Below are positions 53,825 to 62,586 of a DNA stretch of 64,000 nt, piece after piece. The stretch covers positions 1-64,000 of the forward strand of contig CADADB010000008.1 of the NCBI GenBank assembly GCA_902786595.1, read 5' to 3'. Within the stretch, counting starts at the first letter, position 1. Every line of letters begins with the position of its first letter. The notes beneath the pieces were generated by a model, which searched no databases, was not told the DNA's origin, and worked only from the letters and a program-made list of their open reading frames with translations. The translations under genes and the position numbers were made by a program. The stretch is from an uncultured Bacteroidota bacterium (lineage in GTDB: Bacteria; Bacteroidota; Bacteroidia; Bacteroidales; WCHB1-69).

Positions 53825-54916
53825 CTATCGAATGGTACATTCCAAAACGGAATGGCCCAGTCCGAGGAAGTCGTGGATGGCCTCCACGTGCAATCCCGCC
53901 TTTTCAACGAGGCGGACAAGGTCGTCGGAGTGGTACATCTTGCTGTTGCCGTTGGCAATAGCGGTGAAATAGAGACTGATTTGCGTGAGGCAGAGCGCGG
54001 CGGTGTCGAAACGCTGGCGGTCCCAGAGCGTCTCCATGATGTAAAGGTGCGTGTCGGGGGTCATCACCTCAGCGGCACGACGAAGGATGCTCACAATCTC
54101 CTCCTCACCGAAACAGTCGAGGAACTGACTCATCCAGATGGCGTCAAAAGGTTGGTCACAAGGCAGTTTGCACTTGTCGTCGAGCATATTGGCAGCATAT
54201 CCGTGGATACGGTCGGCACCAGGTTGTCCAGCGGTCTGCTCCCGCATCATCCCCAACTGCTGTGGCAAATCCACGATGGTGACCTCCACCTCGGGATTAT
54301 GCCGCACACATTGCATCGCCCAACGACCGGTGTTGCCGCCCACGTCCATGAGTCGGCGGGTCGGACGCGAGAACACCAGCTGCAAGGCCTGCTCAAACGA
54401 TCCGTCGCTGTAGAAATGGTCGAAAGCGAACCAGCTCTTGCTGGCGGCCTCTGGCAGTTGGGAGAGCCCCTCATAGACCGTCGGCCAATCACCAAGACAT
54501 TTCAGTCCGGCGGGGCGACCCTCCTTCAAGGCCTCCTCCAAGTAGAAGAGTCCCTGATAGTTAACATCGTGATTGAAATCCATATTCACGCGGGTGGATT
54601 CATCGTGGACCAAAAACCAGCCGGCTTTGGCGAGCGAATATTTGCCAGTTTCCAGATCCACCGTCACGGTACGCATCGTCAGCGATGACTCCAGCAGGCA
54701 CTTCGCGGCATATACCGATATACTGGCCTTTTCCGCGACTTCCTCAGGAGTGGCAGGAGTACCGTTCAGCATCTCAAAGATGCCCCATTTCACCATGATT
54801 CGTGCCACTTGGAACATCACAGGTCCAAAAGCGTAAATCTGCGCCAGACGCTGCGCCTCGATAGCGCTCATCCGGTCTTCTGTGTATTGTTTTTTTAAGT
54901 TGTCGTTTAAATGCAT
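53825..54916 (-). CDS. SAM-dependent O-methyltransferase (PF00891-like)
   Basis: A 363-residue protein of plant-type/flexirubin O-methyltransferase layout: an N-terminal winged-helix dimerisation domain (about 20-110) and a Rossmann domain with the SAM loop LMDVGGNTGRWA (about 191-202), VDLPQQLG and WMSQFLDCFGEEE. The catalytic His of the family is not obvious; the expected HD(W/F) position is replaced by QFLDCFG. It sits downstream of the ketosynthase in the pigment-like cluster and would methylate the aryl hydroxyl; that substrate is inferred. Confidence 0.8.
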   Translation of the reverse strand: MHLNDNLKKQYTEDRMSAIEAQRLAQIYAFGPVMFQVARIMVKWGIFEMLNGTPATPEEVAEKASISVYAAKCLLESSLTMRTVTVDLETGKYSLAKAGWFLVHDESTRVNMDFNHDVNYQGLFYLEEALKEGRPAGLKCLGDWPTVYEGLSQLPEAASKSWFAFDHFYSDGSFEQALQLVFSRPTRRLMDVGGNTGRWAMQCVRHNPEVEVTIVDLPQQLGMMREQTAGQPGADRIHGYAANMLDDKCKLPCDQPFDAIWMSQFLDCFGEEEIVSILRRAAEVMTPDTHLYIMETLWDRQRFDTAALCLTQISLYFTAIANGNSKMYHSDDLVRLVEKAGLHVEAIHDFLGLGHSVLECTIR

Positions 54917-54964
54917 TGTAGGTTTAAGGGATTTGATAGTTAAAGGGTTAGAAGGTTAGAGGTA

Positions 54965-54984
54965 GGGGCGAATAATTATTCGCC
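54965..54984. repeat. 20-bp perfect palindrome over a stop codon
   Basis: GGGCGAATAATTATTCGCCC covers the last Gly-Glu codons and stop (54976-54978) of the ketosynthase gene. It could end the transcript as a hairpin. Confidence 0.8.
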
Positions 54985-56199
54985 CTTACGAAGGATCACC
55001 GCCGAGTTCGTGCCTCCAAAGCCGAAGCTGTTGCTGAGGACATACCGCAGCGGCATCTCCACGGTTTGGGTGGCGATGTTCAGCGGGGCGGTATCCTCAT
55101 CGGGATTCTCGAAGTTGACGTTCGGGGCCACGAAGCCGTGCTGCATCATGAGAGTGCAATAAACCAGCTCGCTGGCACCGGCCATCCAGCATTCGTGGCC
55201 GGTCATGCCCTTGGTGGAGCTGATGAGCGCAGGAAGTCCGCTGAAGATGCGGTTCAACGCCAACGCCTCGAATCGGTCGCCTTGCGGCGTACCCGTGGCA
55301 TGCGCGTTCACGTAGTCGATGTCCGCCGGGGCGATTCCCGCCATCCCGATGGCGCGCATCATGGCGGTGTAGCTGCCGTCGTCGGAGGGTTGGGAGATGC
55401 CGCCGCCATTGGAGGAGAAGCCGTAGCCGACAACCTCCGCAAGGATGGTCGCGCCACGCTGCACCGCATGGTCGTAGTCTTCCAGCACCAATGCCGCCGC
55501 GCCGCCGCTCGGCACCAAACCGTCGCGGTCACGGTCAAAAGGTCTGGAGGCCTTCAGCGGGTCATCCAACCGTTTGGAGAATGCCCCCAGAGCGTCGAAA
55601 GAGGCCATGGCGAACTGGTTGACTTCCTGTGCACCACCACATAGCACACAATCCTGAAGTCCTTGCTTGATAAGGAGATATCCCAAGCCCACAGAGTGAC
55701 TGCCGCTGGCGCAAGCCGCACTCACGGTGAAATTAATCCCCCGCAGGTGGAAAATGCTGCTCAAGTTCATGTTCACGGTAGAGTTCATCGACTGGAAAAT
55801 CAGTCCTGAACCCAAAAGTGCCGTGTCGGGGCGCTCCACGAGCATCCGGTCGGTTTCTATCACCGGTTTCGCGGACGAATCGTTTCCGAAAATCACGCCA
55901 ATCTCATGATTGAGCAGGTACTCTTCGTCCATGCCCGCTTGCTCGAATGCCTCGCGGGTGGCCATGAACGAATAAGCCGCCTCTTGAGAGAGTCCGGCGC
56001 GCAAGCGTCTGTGCAACAAGGATTTCAACTCGGGATTGGGTACAATGCCCGTCAAATCCGATTGGTAGCCGTATGCCAACCTGTCGGGATCATGCCCGAT
56101 GCCGCACCGTCCCATGCGCAACGATTCGGCCACCTCCACCTGTGAAGTGCCAATGCACGACCAAATACCCATCCCTGTAATTACAACTCTATGATCCAT
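54976..56199 (-). CDS. Beta-ketoacyl-ACP synthase (FabF-like, pigment cluster)
   Basis: Condensing enzyme of 407 residues. The catalytic triad is present: Cys163 (SAACASGSHS), His300 (NAHATGTPQGD) and His335 (KGMTGHECWMAGASE). The last block usually reads GHTLGAAGA; the ECWMAGA form seen here is typical of specialised, not housekeeping, ketosynthases. I start at MDHRVVITGMG because the 27 residues before it come from ATAATGC simple repeats. In this cluster it would elongate the aryl starter with malonyl units. Confidence 0.88.
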   Translation of the reverse strand: MDHRVVITGMGIWSCIGTSQVEVAESLRMGRCGIGHDPDRLAYGYQSDLTGIVPNPELKSLLHRRLRAGLSQEAAYSFMATREAFEQAGMDEEYLLNHEIGVIFGNDSSAKPVIETDRMLVERPDTALLGSGLIFQSMNSTVNMNLSSIFHLRGINFTVSAACASGSHSVGLGYLLIKQGLQDCVLCGGAQEVNQFAMASFDALGAFSKRLDDPLKASRPFDRDRDGLVPSGGAAALVLEDYDHAVQRGATILAEVVGYGFSSNGGGISQPSDDGSYTAMMRAIGMAGIAPADIDYVNAHATGTPQGDRFEALALNRIFSGLPALISSTKGMTGHECWMAGASELVYCTLMMQHGFVAPNVNFENPDEDTAPLNIATQTVEMPLRYVLSNSFGFGGTNSAVILRKGE

Positions 56200-56267
56200 A
56201 TTTAATTCATAATTCATAATGCATAATGCATAATTATAATGCAATGCATAATATTGAAATAAGGGCG

Positions 56268-56275
56268 CAAAAATA
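56268..56275 (-). promoter_or_regulatory. -7 box for the ketosynthase gene
   Basis: TATTTTTG on the minus strand, about 68 bp before the start, with the ATAATGC repeat in the leader. Confidence 0.5.
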
Positions 56276-56359
56276 CACAAAAATCAGCATTATGCCAATA
56301 TGATTTTCATCGGAACGGCAAAAAAAGATAAAAGATAACTATCCATATCATATTTTTTG

Positions 56360-56367
56360 TATTTTTG
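56360..56367 (+). promoter_or_regulatory. -7 box for the 56412 lipoprotein gene
   Basis: TATTTTTG, 44 bp before the start; divergent from the ketosynthase promoter. Confidence 0.5.
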
Positions 56368-56411
56368 CCGTCGAAAAAATTCATTTATTATTTCATCAAA
56401 ACCAAACATCA

Positions 56412-56813
56412 ATGAAAAAATTAGCAATCCTTGCCTGCGTGTGCATGGCATTAGTTTTCTCCAGCTGTCATAGAGATCAACACACCTATAACGCTGCCGT
56501 GACTGAATACCATTTCGCTAATCACGACAATGAGGTTTCTGTGAAAGCCGTCCTCAACAGCTTGTCCAATTTCTGGGAAGGCGACTACACCTGGAGAGGT
56601 GACGTTGATTGGGCTGATGTAAAAGCTGATGCCCGCTTCACGTTGGAAGCCGTTCTGGCCATCAACACTAACTTCGACAACAAGCTTGCTCAATACTTCG
56701 AAGAAGGCGATTATTTCATCTACACCCTTACGAGAAAAGAAGACAAAACCATCATTCATCAATACAAGTTCACGAAAGATGGTAGTGAGGAATTGGTAAA
56801 TGTTATCAAATAA
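56412..56813 (+). CDS. Small hypothetical lipoprotein
   Basis: A 133-residue protein with a lipoprotein signal (ACVCMALVFSSC, Cys about 19). The mature part (VTEYHFANHDNEVSVKAVLN...) has no recognised family and looks like a small alpha/beta domain. It is the only plus-strand gene within the pigment-like cluster, has its own promoter and a strong terminator, so its link to the cluster is uncertain. Confidence 0.7.
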   Translation: MKKLAILACVCMALVFSSCHRDQHTYNAAVTEYHFANHDNEVSVKAVLNSLSNFWEGDYTWRGDVDWADVKADARFTLEAVLAINTNFDNKLAQYFEEGDYFIYTLTRKEDKTIIHQYKFTKDGSEELVNVIK

Positions 56814-56830
56814 CAAACCATCCAACATCA

Positions 56831-56870
56831 AGAAAGCGGGGCAAAATGACTTTTGCCCCGCTTTCTTTTT
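56831..56870 (+). terminator. Strong rho-independent terminator
   Basis: A perfect 16-bp stem (AGAAAGCGGGGCAAAA), TGAC loop and T-rich tail, after the small lipoprotein gene. On the minus strand it would also lie just past FabG. Confidence 0.92.
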
Positions 56871-56893
56871 GCATATACTGCATATCTGCTGAT

Positions 56894-57625
56894 TTACGAA
56901 TAGAGTCCTCCATTCACCTGCAGCACCTGTCCCGTGATGTAGGAGGCCTCCGGGGAGGCGAGGAACGCGACGGCGGCGGCCACCTCGTCGGGGGTGCCGA
57001 AACGCTGCGCGGGAATCATCTTGCTGAGGGTGGCCTCATCCAAATTCGCAGTCATGTCGGTGGCGATGAAACCCGGCGCCACGGCGTTGACCGTCACTTT
57101 GCGCTTGGCGACTTCCTGTGCCAACGCCTTGGTCGCGCCAATGATGGCGGCCTTGGCGGCACTGTAGTTGGTCTGTCCTGGAACACCCTTGAGACCGGAA
57201 AGCGACGCCATGTTGACGATGCGGCCGTCACGTTTCTGGATCATGGTCTTCACCAATCGGCGAGTAATGTAGAAGAAACCGTTCAGCGGGGTGTCGATCA
57301 CACTGTGCCAGTCTTCGTCACTCATCATGATCATCAGCGTGTCGCGGCGCGTGCCGGCATTGTTCACCAAAACAGCGATATAATCCTCTGGGTGCGACTC
57401 CTCCCACTGCTGCAACGCGGCATCCACGGCCTGCGCGTCGGCAATGTCGAACTTCAACAGTTCGCACACACCGCCTTGAGCTTCAATCATTTGCTTGGTT
57501 TCTTCGGCGGCTGCATCGTTGCTGACATAATTGACGATGACGGGCATCCCGTCACGGGAGAGGCGCAATGCCACGGCACGTCCGATGCCACGGGAACCTC
57601 CGGTTATGAGTGCGTATTTCTTCAT
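56894..57625 (-). CDS. fabG: 3-oxoacyl-ACP reductase (FabG-like SDR)
   Basis: NADPH-dependent ketoreductase of 243 residues, short-chain dehydrogenase family. The cofactor loop is TGGSRGIG (about 8-15), VNNAG is at about 85, and the catalytic Ser and Tyr-x3-Lys lie in MASLSGLKGVPGQTNYSAAKA (about 137-157); the end PEASYITGQVLQVNGG is typical. The gene lies between the ammonia-lyase and ketosynthase, so it probably serves polyene elongation rather than housekeeping fatty acid synthesis. It is preceded by a GGGTTAA array. Confidence 0.9.
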   Translation of the reverse strand: MKKYALITGGSRGIGRAVALRLSRDGMPVIVNYVSNDAAAEETKQMIEAQGGVCELLKFDIADAQAVDAALQQWEESHPEDYIAVLVNNAGTRRDTLMIMMSDEDWHSVIDTPLNGFFYITRRLVKTMIQKRDGRIVNMASLSGLKGVPGQTNYSAAKAAIIGATKALAQEVAKRKVTVNAVAPGFIATDMTANLDEATLSKMIPAQRFGTPDEVAAAVAFLASPEASYITGQVLQVNGGLYS

Positions 57626-57626
57626 A

Positions 57627-57757
57627 ATGGTTAAGGGTTAAGGGTTAAGGGTTAAGGATTAAGGGTTAAGGGACAAAAGAAATTGAAGTACTCATTCCTC
57701 ATTCAACATTCAGCATTCAACATTCAACATTCAGCATTCAGCATTCAACATTCAGCA
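57627..57757. repeat. GGGTTAA array followed by CATTCAAC/CATTCAGC array
   Basis: GGGTTAA units (57627-57672), a short spacer, then nine or so 7-8 bp ATTCAACATTCAGC-type units (57697-57757) ending at the ammonia-lyase stop codon. Confidence 0.88.
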
Positions 57758-59284
57758 TTAGTCCAACGCCAATGGGTTCTCCATCAAGAACGCCTGCACG
57801 TTGCGGATGTCCTTGTAGAAGGGGGTGTCCTCGATGAAGACGGGGCAGATTTCGCGGACTTGCTTGTAAATCTGCCGGGAGATGGGGGCGAGTTTGTCGG
57901 CAATCTTCAAGATATCAACAGCTTGCGCAAGGGCGATATACTGGATGGCCAGCACCTGCCAAGCGTTCTCGATAACCCGTTTGGTGAGCAAAGCCGTGTT
58001 GGTGCCCATACTCACAACATCCTGGTTGTCATTGTTGTTCGGGATACTGTGCACATAGTTGGGCATGGCGAGCGTCTGGCACTCGGCGGTAGTAGAGGTG
58101 GCGGTGAACTGGCACGCTTGCATCCCGTAGTTCAAGCCCAGCGTGCCCATGTTGAGGAACGGGGGAAGGATGCCGTTGATGCGGTCGTGGAAGAGGTAGT
58201 TGAGCTGCCGCTCGGCAGTCATCACCAAACGCACTATCGCGATTTTCACCTTGTCTTGTTCCAAGGAGATATAGTCTCCATGGAAATTGCCGCCATGATA
58301 TACATTACGGGTCTCGGGATCGACAATCGGGTTGTCGCAGGCGGAATTGATCTCCTCCTCCAAAACGCGACGGCTGTTGACCAGCGTCTCGTAAATCGGG
58401 CCCAAAATCTGCGGTGTGCAACGTAACGAATAGTATGCCTGTACCTTGTGTTCAAAGGTCGTTTCCGTATGATGGCCATCATAGAGCAGATGCTCACGCT
58501 GAAGGAGGCAATGACTGTCGCGGGCAAGCGTGCGCATCCGTGCGGCCATCACCTGCTGGCCCTCATGACGACGCACCTCATTGAGCGGTTCCGCCATCCA
58601 ATCGTCGTAGGAACCCGCAATCTCGTTCATCATCACAGCGGCGAGCGTGGCCCAGTCCAACAATCGCTCGGCCTGGAATTGGTTGACCATGGCGATGCCG
58701 GTCATCACGCCGGTGCCGTTGGTTATGGAAAGACCTTCGCGAATATGGATCTTGAACGGTTCCAACCCATTCTCTTTCAGCACTTCCGCGGCAGGGCGCC
58801 ACTCACCGTGGTAGTGGACGCTCCCCTCGCCTATCATCGTCAGGGCGAGGTGCGCCAACTGCACAAGGTCACCGCTGGCTCCCACGCTCCCATGCTCGGG
58901 AATCATCGGGAAAATCTCGCGGTTGATCATCTCCACCAAAAGCTTCACCAAGTCGGGATGCACGCCGGAGCGCGCCTGCAGGAAAGTGCCGAGACGGGCC
59001 ACCATGGCGGCCTTCACACAATCGTCAGGGAGCGGCTCGCCCGCGCCCGTGGAGTGACTGCGAATGATGTTGTATTGCAAAGCGGTGAGATGCTCGTCTT
59101 CGACGCGCCACTGCGCCATCGGCCCGAAACCGGTGTTGATGCCGTAGATAATCTTGTCCGCGCTGAACTGCTTCAGGAATTCAAAACATTCCGTCACTTT
59201 GTCCATCGGAAGATCGGAAAGGGATATCTTTTTATCCCCATAAACGATTTTTTCAACGTCAGAGAGAGTGAAAATGGTGTTCAT
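57758..59284 (-). CDS. Tyrosine ammonia-lyase (aromatic amino acid lyase, pigment cluster)
   Basis: Deaminates an aromatic amino acid non-oxidatively; here most likely tyrosine to p-coumarate. The 508-residue protein contains the self-made cofactor triad Ala-Ser-Gly in HGSVGASGDL (136-138), the catalytic Tyr in IIYGINTGFGPMAQ (Y47) and the substrate loop LQYNIIRSHSTG (S76-H77). These stretches closely match, from memory, the characterised tyrosine ammonia-lyase of Flavobacterium johnsoniae (GVNTGFGPMAQY; NLIRSHSSG), which serves flexirubin synthesis. Histidine ammonia-lyase is the main alternative, but no other hut genes are near. I start at MNTIFTLSDV. Confidence 0.92.
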   Translation of the reverse strand: MNTIFTLSDVEKIVYGDKKISLSDLPMDKVTECFEFLKQFSADKIIYGINTGFGPMAQWRVEDEHLTALQYNIIRSHSTGAGEPLPDDCVKAAMVARLGTFLQARSGVHPDLVKLLVEMINREIFPMIPEHGSVGASGDLVQLAHLALTMIGEGSVHYHGEWRPAAEVLKENGLEPFKIHIREGLSITNGTGVMTGIAMVNQFQAERLLDWATLAAVMMNEIAGSYDDWMAEPLNEVRRHEGQQVMAARMRTLARDSHCLLQREHLLYDGHHTETTFEHKVQAYYSLRCTPQILGPIYETLVNSRRVLEEEINSACDNPIVDPETRNVYHGGNFHGDYISLEQDKVKIAIVRLVMTAERQLNYLFHDRINGILPPFLNMGTLGLNYGMQACQFTATSTTAECQTLAMPNYVHSIPNNNDNQDVVSMGTNTALLTKRVIENAWQVLAIQYIALAQAVDILKIADKLAPISRQIYKQVREICPVFIEDTPFYKDIRNVQAFLMENPLALD

Positions 59285-59308
59285 TTGATACTTCAGAATT
59301 TGCGGTCG

Positions 59309-59316
59309 CGAAAATA
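59309..59316 (-). promoter_or_regulatory. -7-like box for the ammonia-lyase
   Basis: TATTTTCG on the minus strand, 24 bp before the start; one base off TAnnTTTG. Confidence 0.4.
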
Positions 59317-59365
59317 CGATTTTTTCGGTAATGACCGACATCGTGTTTCTACCAAACTTTCAGTC

Positions 59366-59974
59366 CTAACGGACCAGCTTCGGTTTTATCTCTTTTTCGA
59401 AAATATCGCGTCTCACAATCCGATAATGCGGATGGTAGGCGGCGTTGTATGCAGAGCTGTGATGCACGGCCTGATTGTTCTGTGCTGCTTTGGTCAATTC
59501 GGGTTCATCTGCTTCGAAACCATTTATGAACACCCTGTTATCGTGAATCGCTCGCAAAATCGCCTTCCATTCCGTACTCCAATCTGTCTGAGATTCTTGA
59601 GATCCGTTGGCACTTCTGACAAAAGCGTCCAGCAACTCTTCGGCGGAAATCAAACTATCCGCGATAGCGGAGAGAAACACCCGCACGAAACGGCCTTCAG
59701 AACCCGTAAACTCATAATAAAACGGATAGGAGACATCATTATCCGACAATTCCGAGTAAAGATAGCGACGCACCGACTCTGTGTCCGAAATCAAATGCTC
59801 GGGACCAAAATGGTCCTGATAGAAACTCTTGTAAACATCCTGCAATCTGGATTCAGGATACGTGGCCAGCTGCTGCTCCAATGTCCCCTGGAGTGTCTGC
59901 GGCTTCTCTTTCTGCCGGCAAGACGACAGCAGTACACTTGCAATAATGATTATGACAATCTGGACTTTATTCAT
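59366..59974 (-). CDS. Hypothetical lipoprotein
   Basis: A 202-residue protein with a lipoprotein signal (VQIVIIIIASVLLSSC, Cys19). The mature part is mixed alpha/beta, with motifs FYQDHFGPEHLI and YEFTGSEGRFVRVFL but no recognised domain. It starts 1 bp after the diacylglycerol kinase stop, so it is co-transcribed with that gene and the adenylating enzyme. Its place suggests a role in export or anchoring of the product, but the sequence does not prove it. Confidence 0.75.
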   Translation of the reverse strand: MNKVQIVIIIIASVLLSSCRQKEKPQTLQGTLEQQLATYPESRLQDVYKSFYQDHFGPEHLISDTESVRRYLYSELSDNDVSYPFYYEFTGSEGRFVRVFLSAIADSLISAEELLDAFVRSANGSQESQTDWSTEWKAILRAIHDNRVFINGFEADEPELTKAAQNNQAVHHSSAYNAAYHPHYRIVRRDIFEKEIKPKLVR

Positions 59975-59975
59975 T

Positions 59976-60356
59976 TCAAGAAAACAGCTCTAAAATTTTC
60001 GGCACAAACACGAGCAATCCGACAACAGCCGCCGTGATAGCGGAGACGAGGACTGCCGCGGCGGCGAGGTCCTTGATTCTCTTGATGCGGTCGTCGCGTT
60101 CGGGACAAATGAAATCGGCGATGTTCTCCACCGAAGTGTTCATAATCTCAAAGCTGAACACCAGCCCGATGGCAAACGCTACCGCCACCCATTCTAACAG
60201 CGAAATCTTGAACAGGATGCCCGCCACAATCACGCACACGGTCGCGAAAAGGTGGATCCAAGCGTTATGCTCCTCCTTGAAAAGCACTTTCAGCCCAGCA
60301 AACGCATACGTGAAACTTTTCAACCGTTTGGCTATAGAAAATTTTTCTTCTTTCAT
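59976..60356 (-). CDS. dgkA: Diacylglycerol/undecaprenol kinase
   Basis: A 126-residue inner-membrane kinase with three hydrophobic helices. The signature FSFEIMNTSVENIADFI (about 65-81), with the catalytic Glu and the E-x3-D pattern, is complete. It phosphorylates undecaprenol or diacylglycerol; in a pigment cluster it may recycle lipid carriers. It starts 2 bp after the adenylating-enzyme stop, indicating one transcript. Confidence 0.92.
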   Translation of the reverse strand: MKEEKFSIAKRLKSFTYAFAGLKVLFKEEHNAWIHLFATVCVIVAGILFKISLLEWVAVAFAIGLVFSFEIMNTSVENIADFICPERDDRIKRIKDLAAAAVLVSAITAAVVGLLVFVPKILELFS

Positions 60357-60358
60357 CT

Positions 60359-61687
60359 CTATCTCAAATCAATAAACTTTACCGGCTTCCTGGCACTGGG
60401 CGGGAAATTGATGCGCTGCACCTCTTCCACGGAACTGATGACAACCGCGGGAGCCACACGCACGTGCGCGCGAAAACGGTTCTTCAACTCGTTGACGATC
60501 TCCTCGGGATGGTTTTTGAAACGCACGTTCTCCTCCACCACTTCGGCCTTCAGCCCCACCTTCACGACAACCTCGTCGGTGCCCTGCTGCGAATCCTGCA
60601 CGTATATGACGTAATTCTGCACGAACGGTGTGTTGTTCAGCACGTCCATCAAAGCTGGTGGATACAGCGTCGTGCCCTTCAGCTTGATCATATTGTTTTT
60701 GCGACCCACCAACGGGGTGAGACGATAACTATTTCGACCACAGCGACATTGTTCGGTGATTTTCGCGCACATATCGCCTGTGCGGAAGCGCAAGAGCGGC
60801 ATGCCCTCCACGCCAAGGGTCGTGACCACCACCTCACCGGTCTCGCCGTCAGGCACGGGCAGGTTGTCTTCGCCGATAATCTCCACGATAATAAGTTCGG
60901 GATGCACGTGACCGCCGACACCATACTCACACTCGCTGAACGTCGCGCCCATCTCGGTGGAAGAATAGGTTGCGTACAGCTCCACGTCCCATTTCGACTT
61001 AATCTGCTGTCCCAGAAGATTGAGCGAAAAGTCCTGATTGCGCAGACTCTCCCCGATGCCAATAATCTTGCGGATACTGGAATTCTGATAGTCAATACCA
61101 TGATCTTCAGCGTATTGAATCAGGCGCGGGATGAAAGACGGCACGCACATGATGCTGTCGGGCTTGATGCGTTGGATGGTGTCCCATTGCAGCTCAGGGA
61201 TGCCGTTGCCCACACGGATGACGGACGCGCCCATCTCTCTTAATCCCAGAAAATATGCTAATCCCGCCATGAAACGTTTGTCGAGAGTGACCATCAACTG
61301 CAGGATATTACCTGGCTGTAAGCCAGCGCATTCGAAGCTTTTCTTCTCGTTATATGCCAGTCGTTGGAGATCCTTTTCCGTGCAGCAGAAGGTCACGGGG
61401 TCGCTGAGCGTGCCGCTTGTGGTAATATAGTCAATCACCTTCTCCTTCGGCACGCAGAGGAAATCCTCGTTGAAGAGCTGCAGGTCCTTTTTTTCGGTGA
61501 ACGGGATATTCACCAAATCCTCGATAGTGCGGATTTTCTCCACTTTGATACCATAACGCTCGAACATCCGCTGGTAAAACCGGGAATTCTGCTGCAAATA
61601 GAGTAACGCCTCATGCAATTTCCCCTCCTGAAACTGTTTTATCTCCTCTGGGGAAGCGAATTCTATATCGTTCTTTTTGTCAATCAT
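60359..61687 (-). CDS. Phenylacetate-CoA-ligase-like adenylating enzyme
   Basis: A 442-residue ANL-superfamily enzyme of the PaaK type. It shows the P-loop-like region YITTSGTLSDPVTF (about 82-95), YSSTEMGATF (about 238-247), the ribose-binding LLRFRTGDMCAKI (about 305-317) and the hinge/catalytic end (GRKNNMIKLKGTTLYPPALMDVL). It activates an aryl or acyl acid with ATP as CoA or ACP thioester. Next to a tyrosine ammonia-lyase the likely substrate is p-coumarate or a related starter, as in aryl-polyene and flexirubin clusters. The start is MIDKKNDIEF, 21 bp after the -7 box. Confidence 0.88.
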   Translation of the reverse strand: MIDKKNDIEFASPEEIKQFQEGKLHEALLYLQQNSRFYQRMFERYGIKVEKIRTIEDLVNIPFTEKKDLQLFNEDFLCVPKEKVIDYITTSGTLSDPVTFCCTEKDLQRLAYNEKKSFECAGLQPGNILQLMVTLDKRFMAGLAYFLGLREMGASVIRVGNGIPELQWDTIQRIKPDSIMCVPSFIPRLIQYAEDHGIDYQNSSIRKIIGIGESLRNQDFSLNLLGQQIKSKWDVELYATYSSTEMGATFSECEYGVGGHVHPELIIVEIIGEDNLPVPDGETGEVVVTTLGVEGMPLLRFRTGDMCAKITEQCRCGRNSYRLTPLVGRKNNMIKLKGTTLYPPALMDVLNNTPFVQNYVIYVQDSQQGTDEVVVKVGLKAEVVEENVRFKNHPEEIVNELKNRFRAHVRVAPAVVISSVEEVQRINFPPSARKPVKFIDLR

Positions 61688-61707
61688 AATCATTTGAAAA
61701 ACGGCGG

Positions 61708-61715
61708 CAAAATTA
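61708..61715 (-). promoter_or_regulatory. -7 box for the adenylating-enzyme operon
   Basis: TAATTTTG on the minus strand, 20 bp before the start codon. Confidence 0.5.
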
Positions 61716-61751
61716 ACAATTATTATGAACACTCAAATCAGATTCGAACCC

Positions 61752-61779
61752 GTAGAGACGTTTCATGAAACGTCTCTAC
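61752..61779. repeat. 28-bp perfect palindrome of the TAGAGACG family
   Basis: GTAGAGACGTTTCA and its exact reverse complement; it overlaps the stop codon of the esterase gene (61776-61778). Confidence 0.85.
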
Positions 61780-62558
61780 ATAGATTTTCGTAGCCATTTC
61801 AGGAATTCTTCGGGCCATATAGCACACTCCTTTCCTGCCATCTTCTCTGGACTCACCCCGAAACCGTGCCCGCCGGTTTTCGGCCGGACAATATGACATG
61901 GTTTGCCTTTGGCCACCAGCGAATCGGCCATCATCTGGGCATTAGGCCAATCAACGGTGGGGTCGTCATCGCAGCTGAGCAGGAATACGGGACAACGCAC
62001 CTGATCGGCGTGGAGTTCCAACGACAAAGAGTCCCACATCACAGGGTTGTGTTGGCGGCGTTCGCCCATGAGTCCGCGACGGGAACGTTTGTGCACGTAT
62101 GGATCGCGCATGGTGATCACCGGGTATATGGGGGCCACGAAATCGGGCGCGGTACTGTCGGGCAGGAACACCGCCCCGCTCATCACCAAATGGCCGCCGG
62201 CGGAGAAGCCCATCGCACCCACCATCGTGTAGCCCTTCGATTTAACGGTTTTTAACGCATCTTCCAGGGCATCAAGCTGCGCCGGATACTGTGTGCAACA
62301 GGAGCGGCGGATGTGGGTGAACCACGACCACCAGCCCGAAACAGGATATTCCAACACGTATGCGGCATAGCCGTTCTGATTCAGCCACCACGCCACATCT
62401 CTGCCTTCAGAATTCCTTGCAAGCCAATAGTAACTACCACCCGGACACACCACCACAGCTGTATCGGTGGTATTTTCGGGTAAATATTCTGTAAGTTTCT
62501 GCGCATTCACCCCAATCACCATCCATAAAAAACACAAAACTAATCCAATATTCTTCAT
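61776..62558 (-). CDS. Secreted alpha/beta-hydrolase (esterase/lipase-like)
   Basis: A 260-residue protein with a signal peptide (cleaved near VNAQ). The oxyanion loop is VVCPGGSYYWLA (about 36-47), the nucleophile elbow is GAMGFSAGGHL (about 114-124), and the acid and His lie in LLSCDDDPTVDW (about 193-204) and KTGGHGFG (about 232-239). The best match in style is the acetyl-xylan-esterase/BD-FAE group. It is downstream of the FAD oxidoreductase on the same strand, so it may modify the pigment or simply sit beside the cluster. Confidence 0.85.
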   Translation of the reverse strand: MKNIGLVLCFLWMVIGVNAQKLTEYLPENTTDTAVVVCPGGSYYWLARNSEGRDVAWWLNQNGYAAYVLEYPVSGWWSWFTHIRRSCCTQYPAQLDALEDALKTVKSKGYTMVGAMGFSAGGHLVMSGAVFLPDSTAPDFVAPIYPVITMRDPYVHKRSRRGLMGERRQHNPVMWDSLSLELHADQVRCPVFLLSCDDDPTVDWPNAQMMADSLVAKGKPCHIVRPKTGGHGFGVSPEKMAGKECAIWPEEFLKWLRKSM

Positions 62559-62586
62559 TCTTAATTTTTAATTCTTAATTCATAAG

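Noticed and set aside
58448..60037. A 529-codon frame opposite the ammonia-lyase and the 59366 lipoprotein gene
   Set aside because: It crosses two clear minus-strand genes and their promoter; an antisense shadow.
61736..61765. TTCGAACCCG on the plus strand (GGTTCGAATC on the minus strand) resembles a tRNA T-arm
   Set aside because: No pairing T-stem, anticodon arm or acceptor stem could be built around it; it borders a palindromic repeat.
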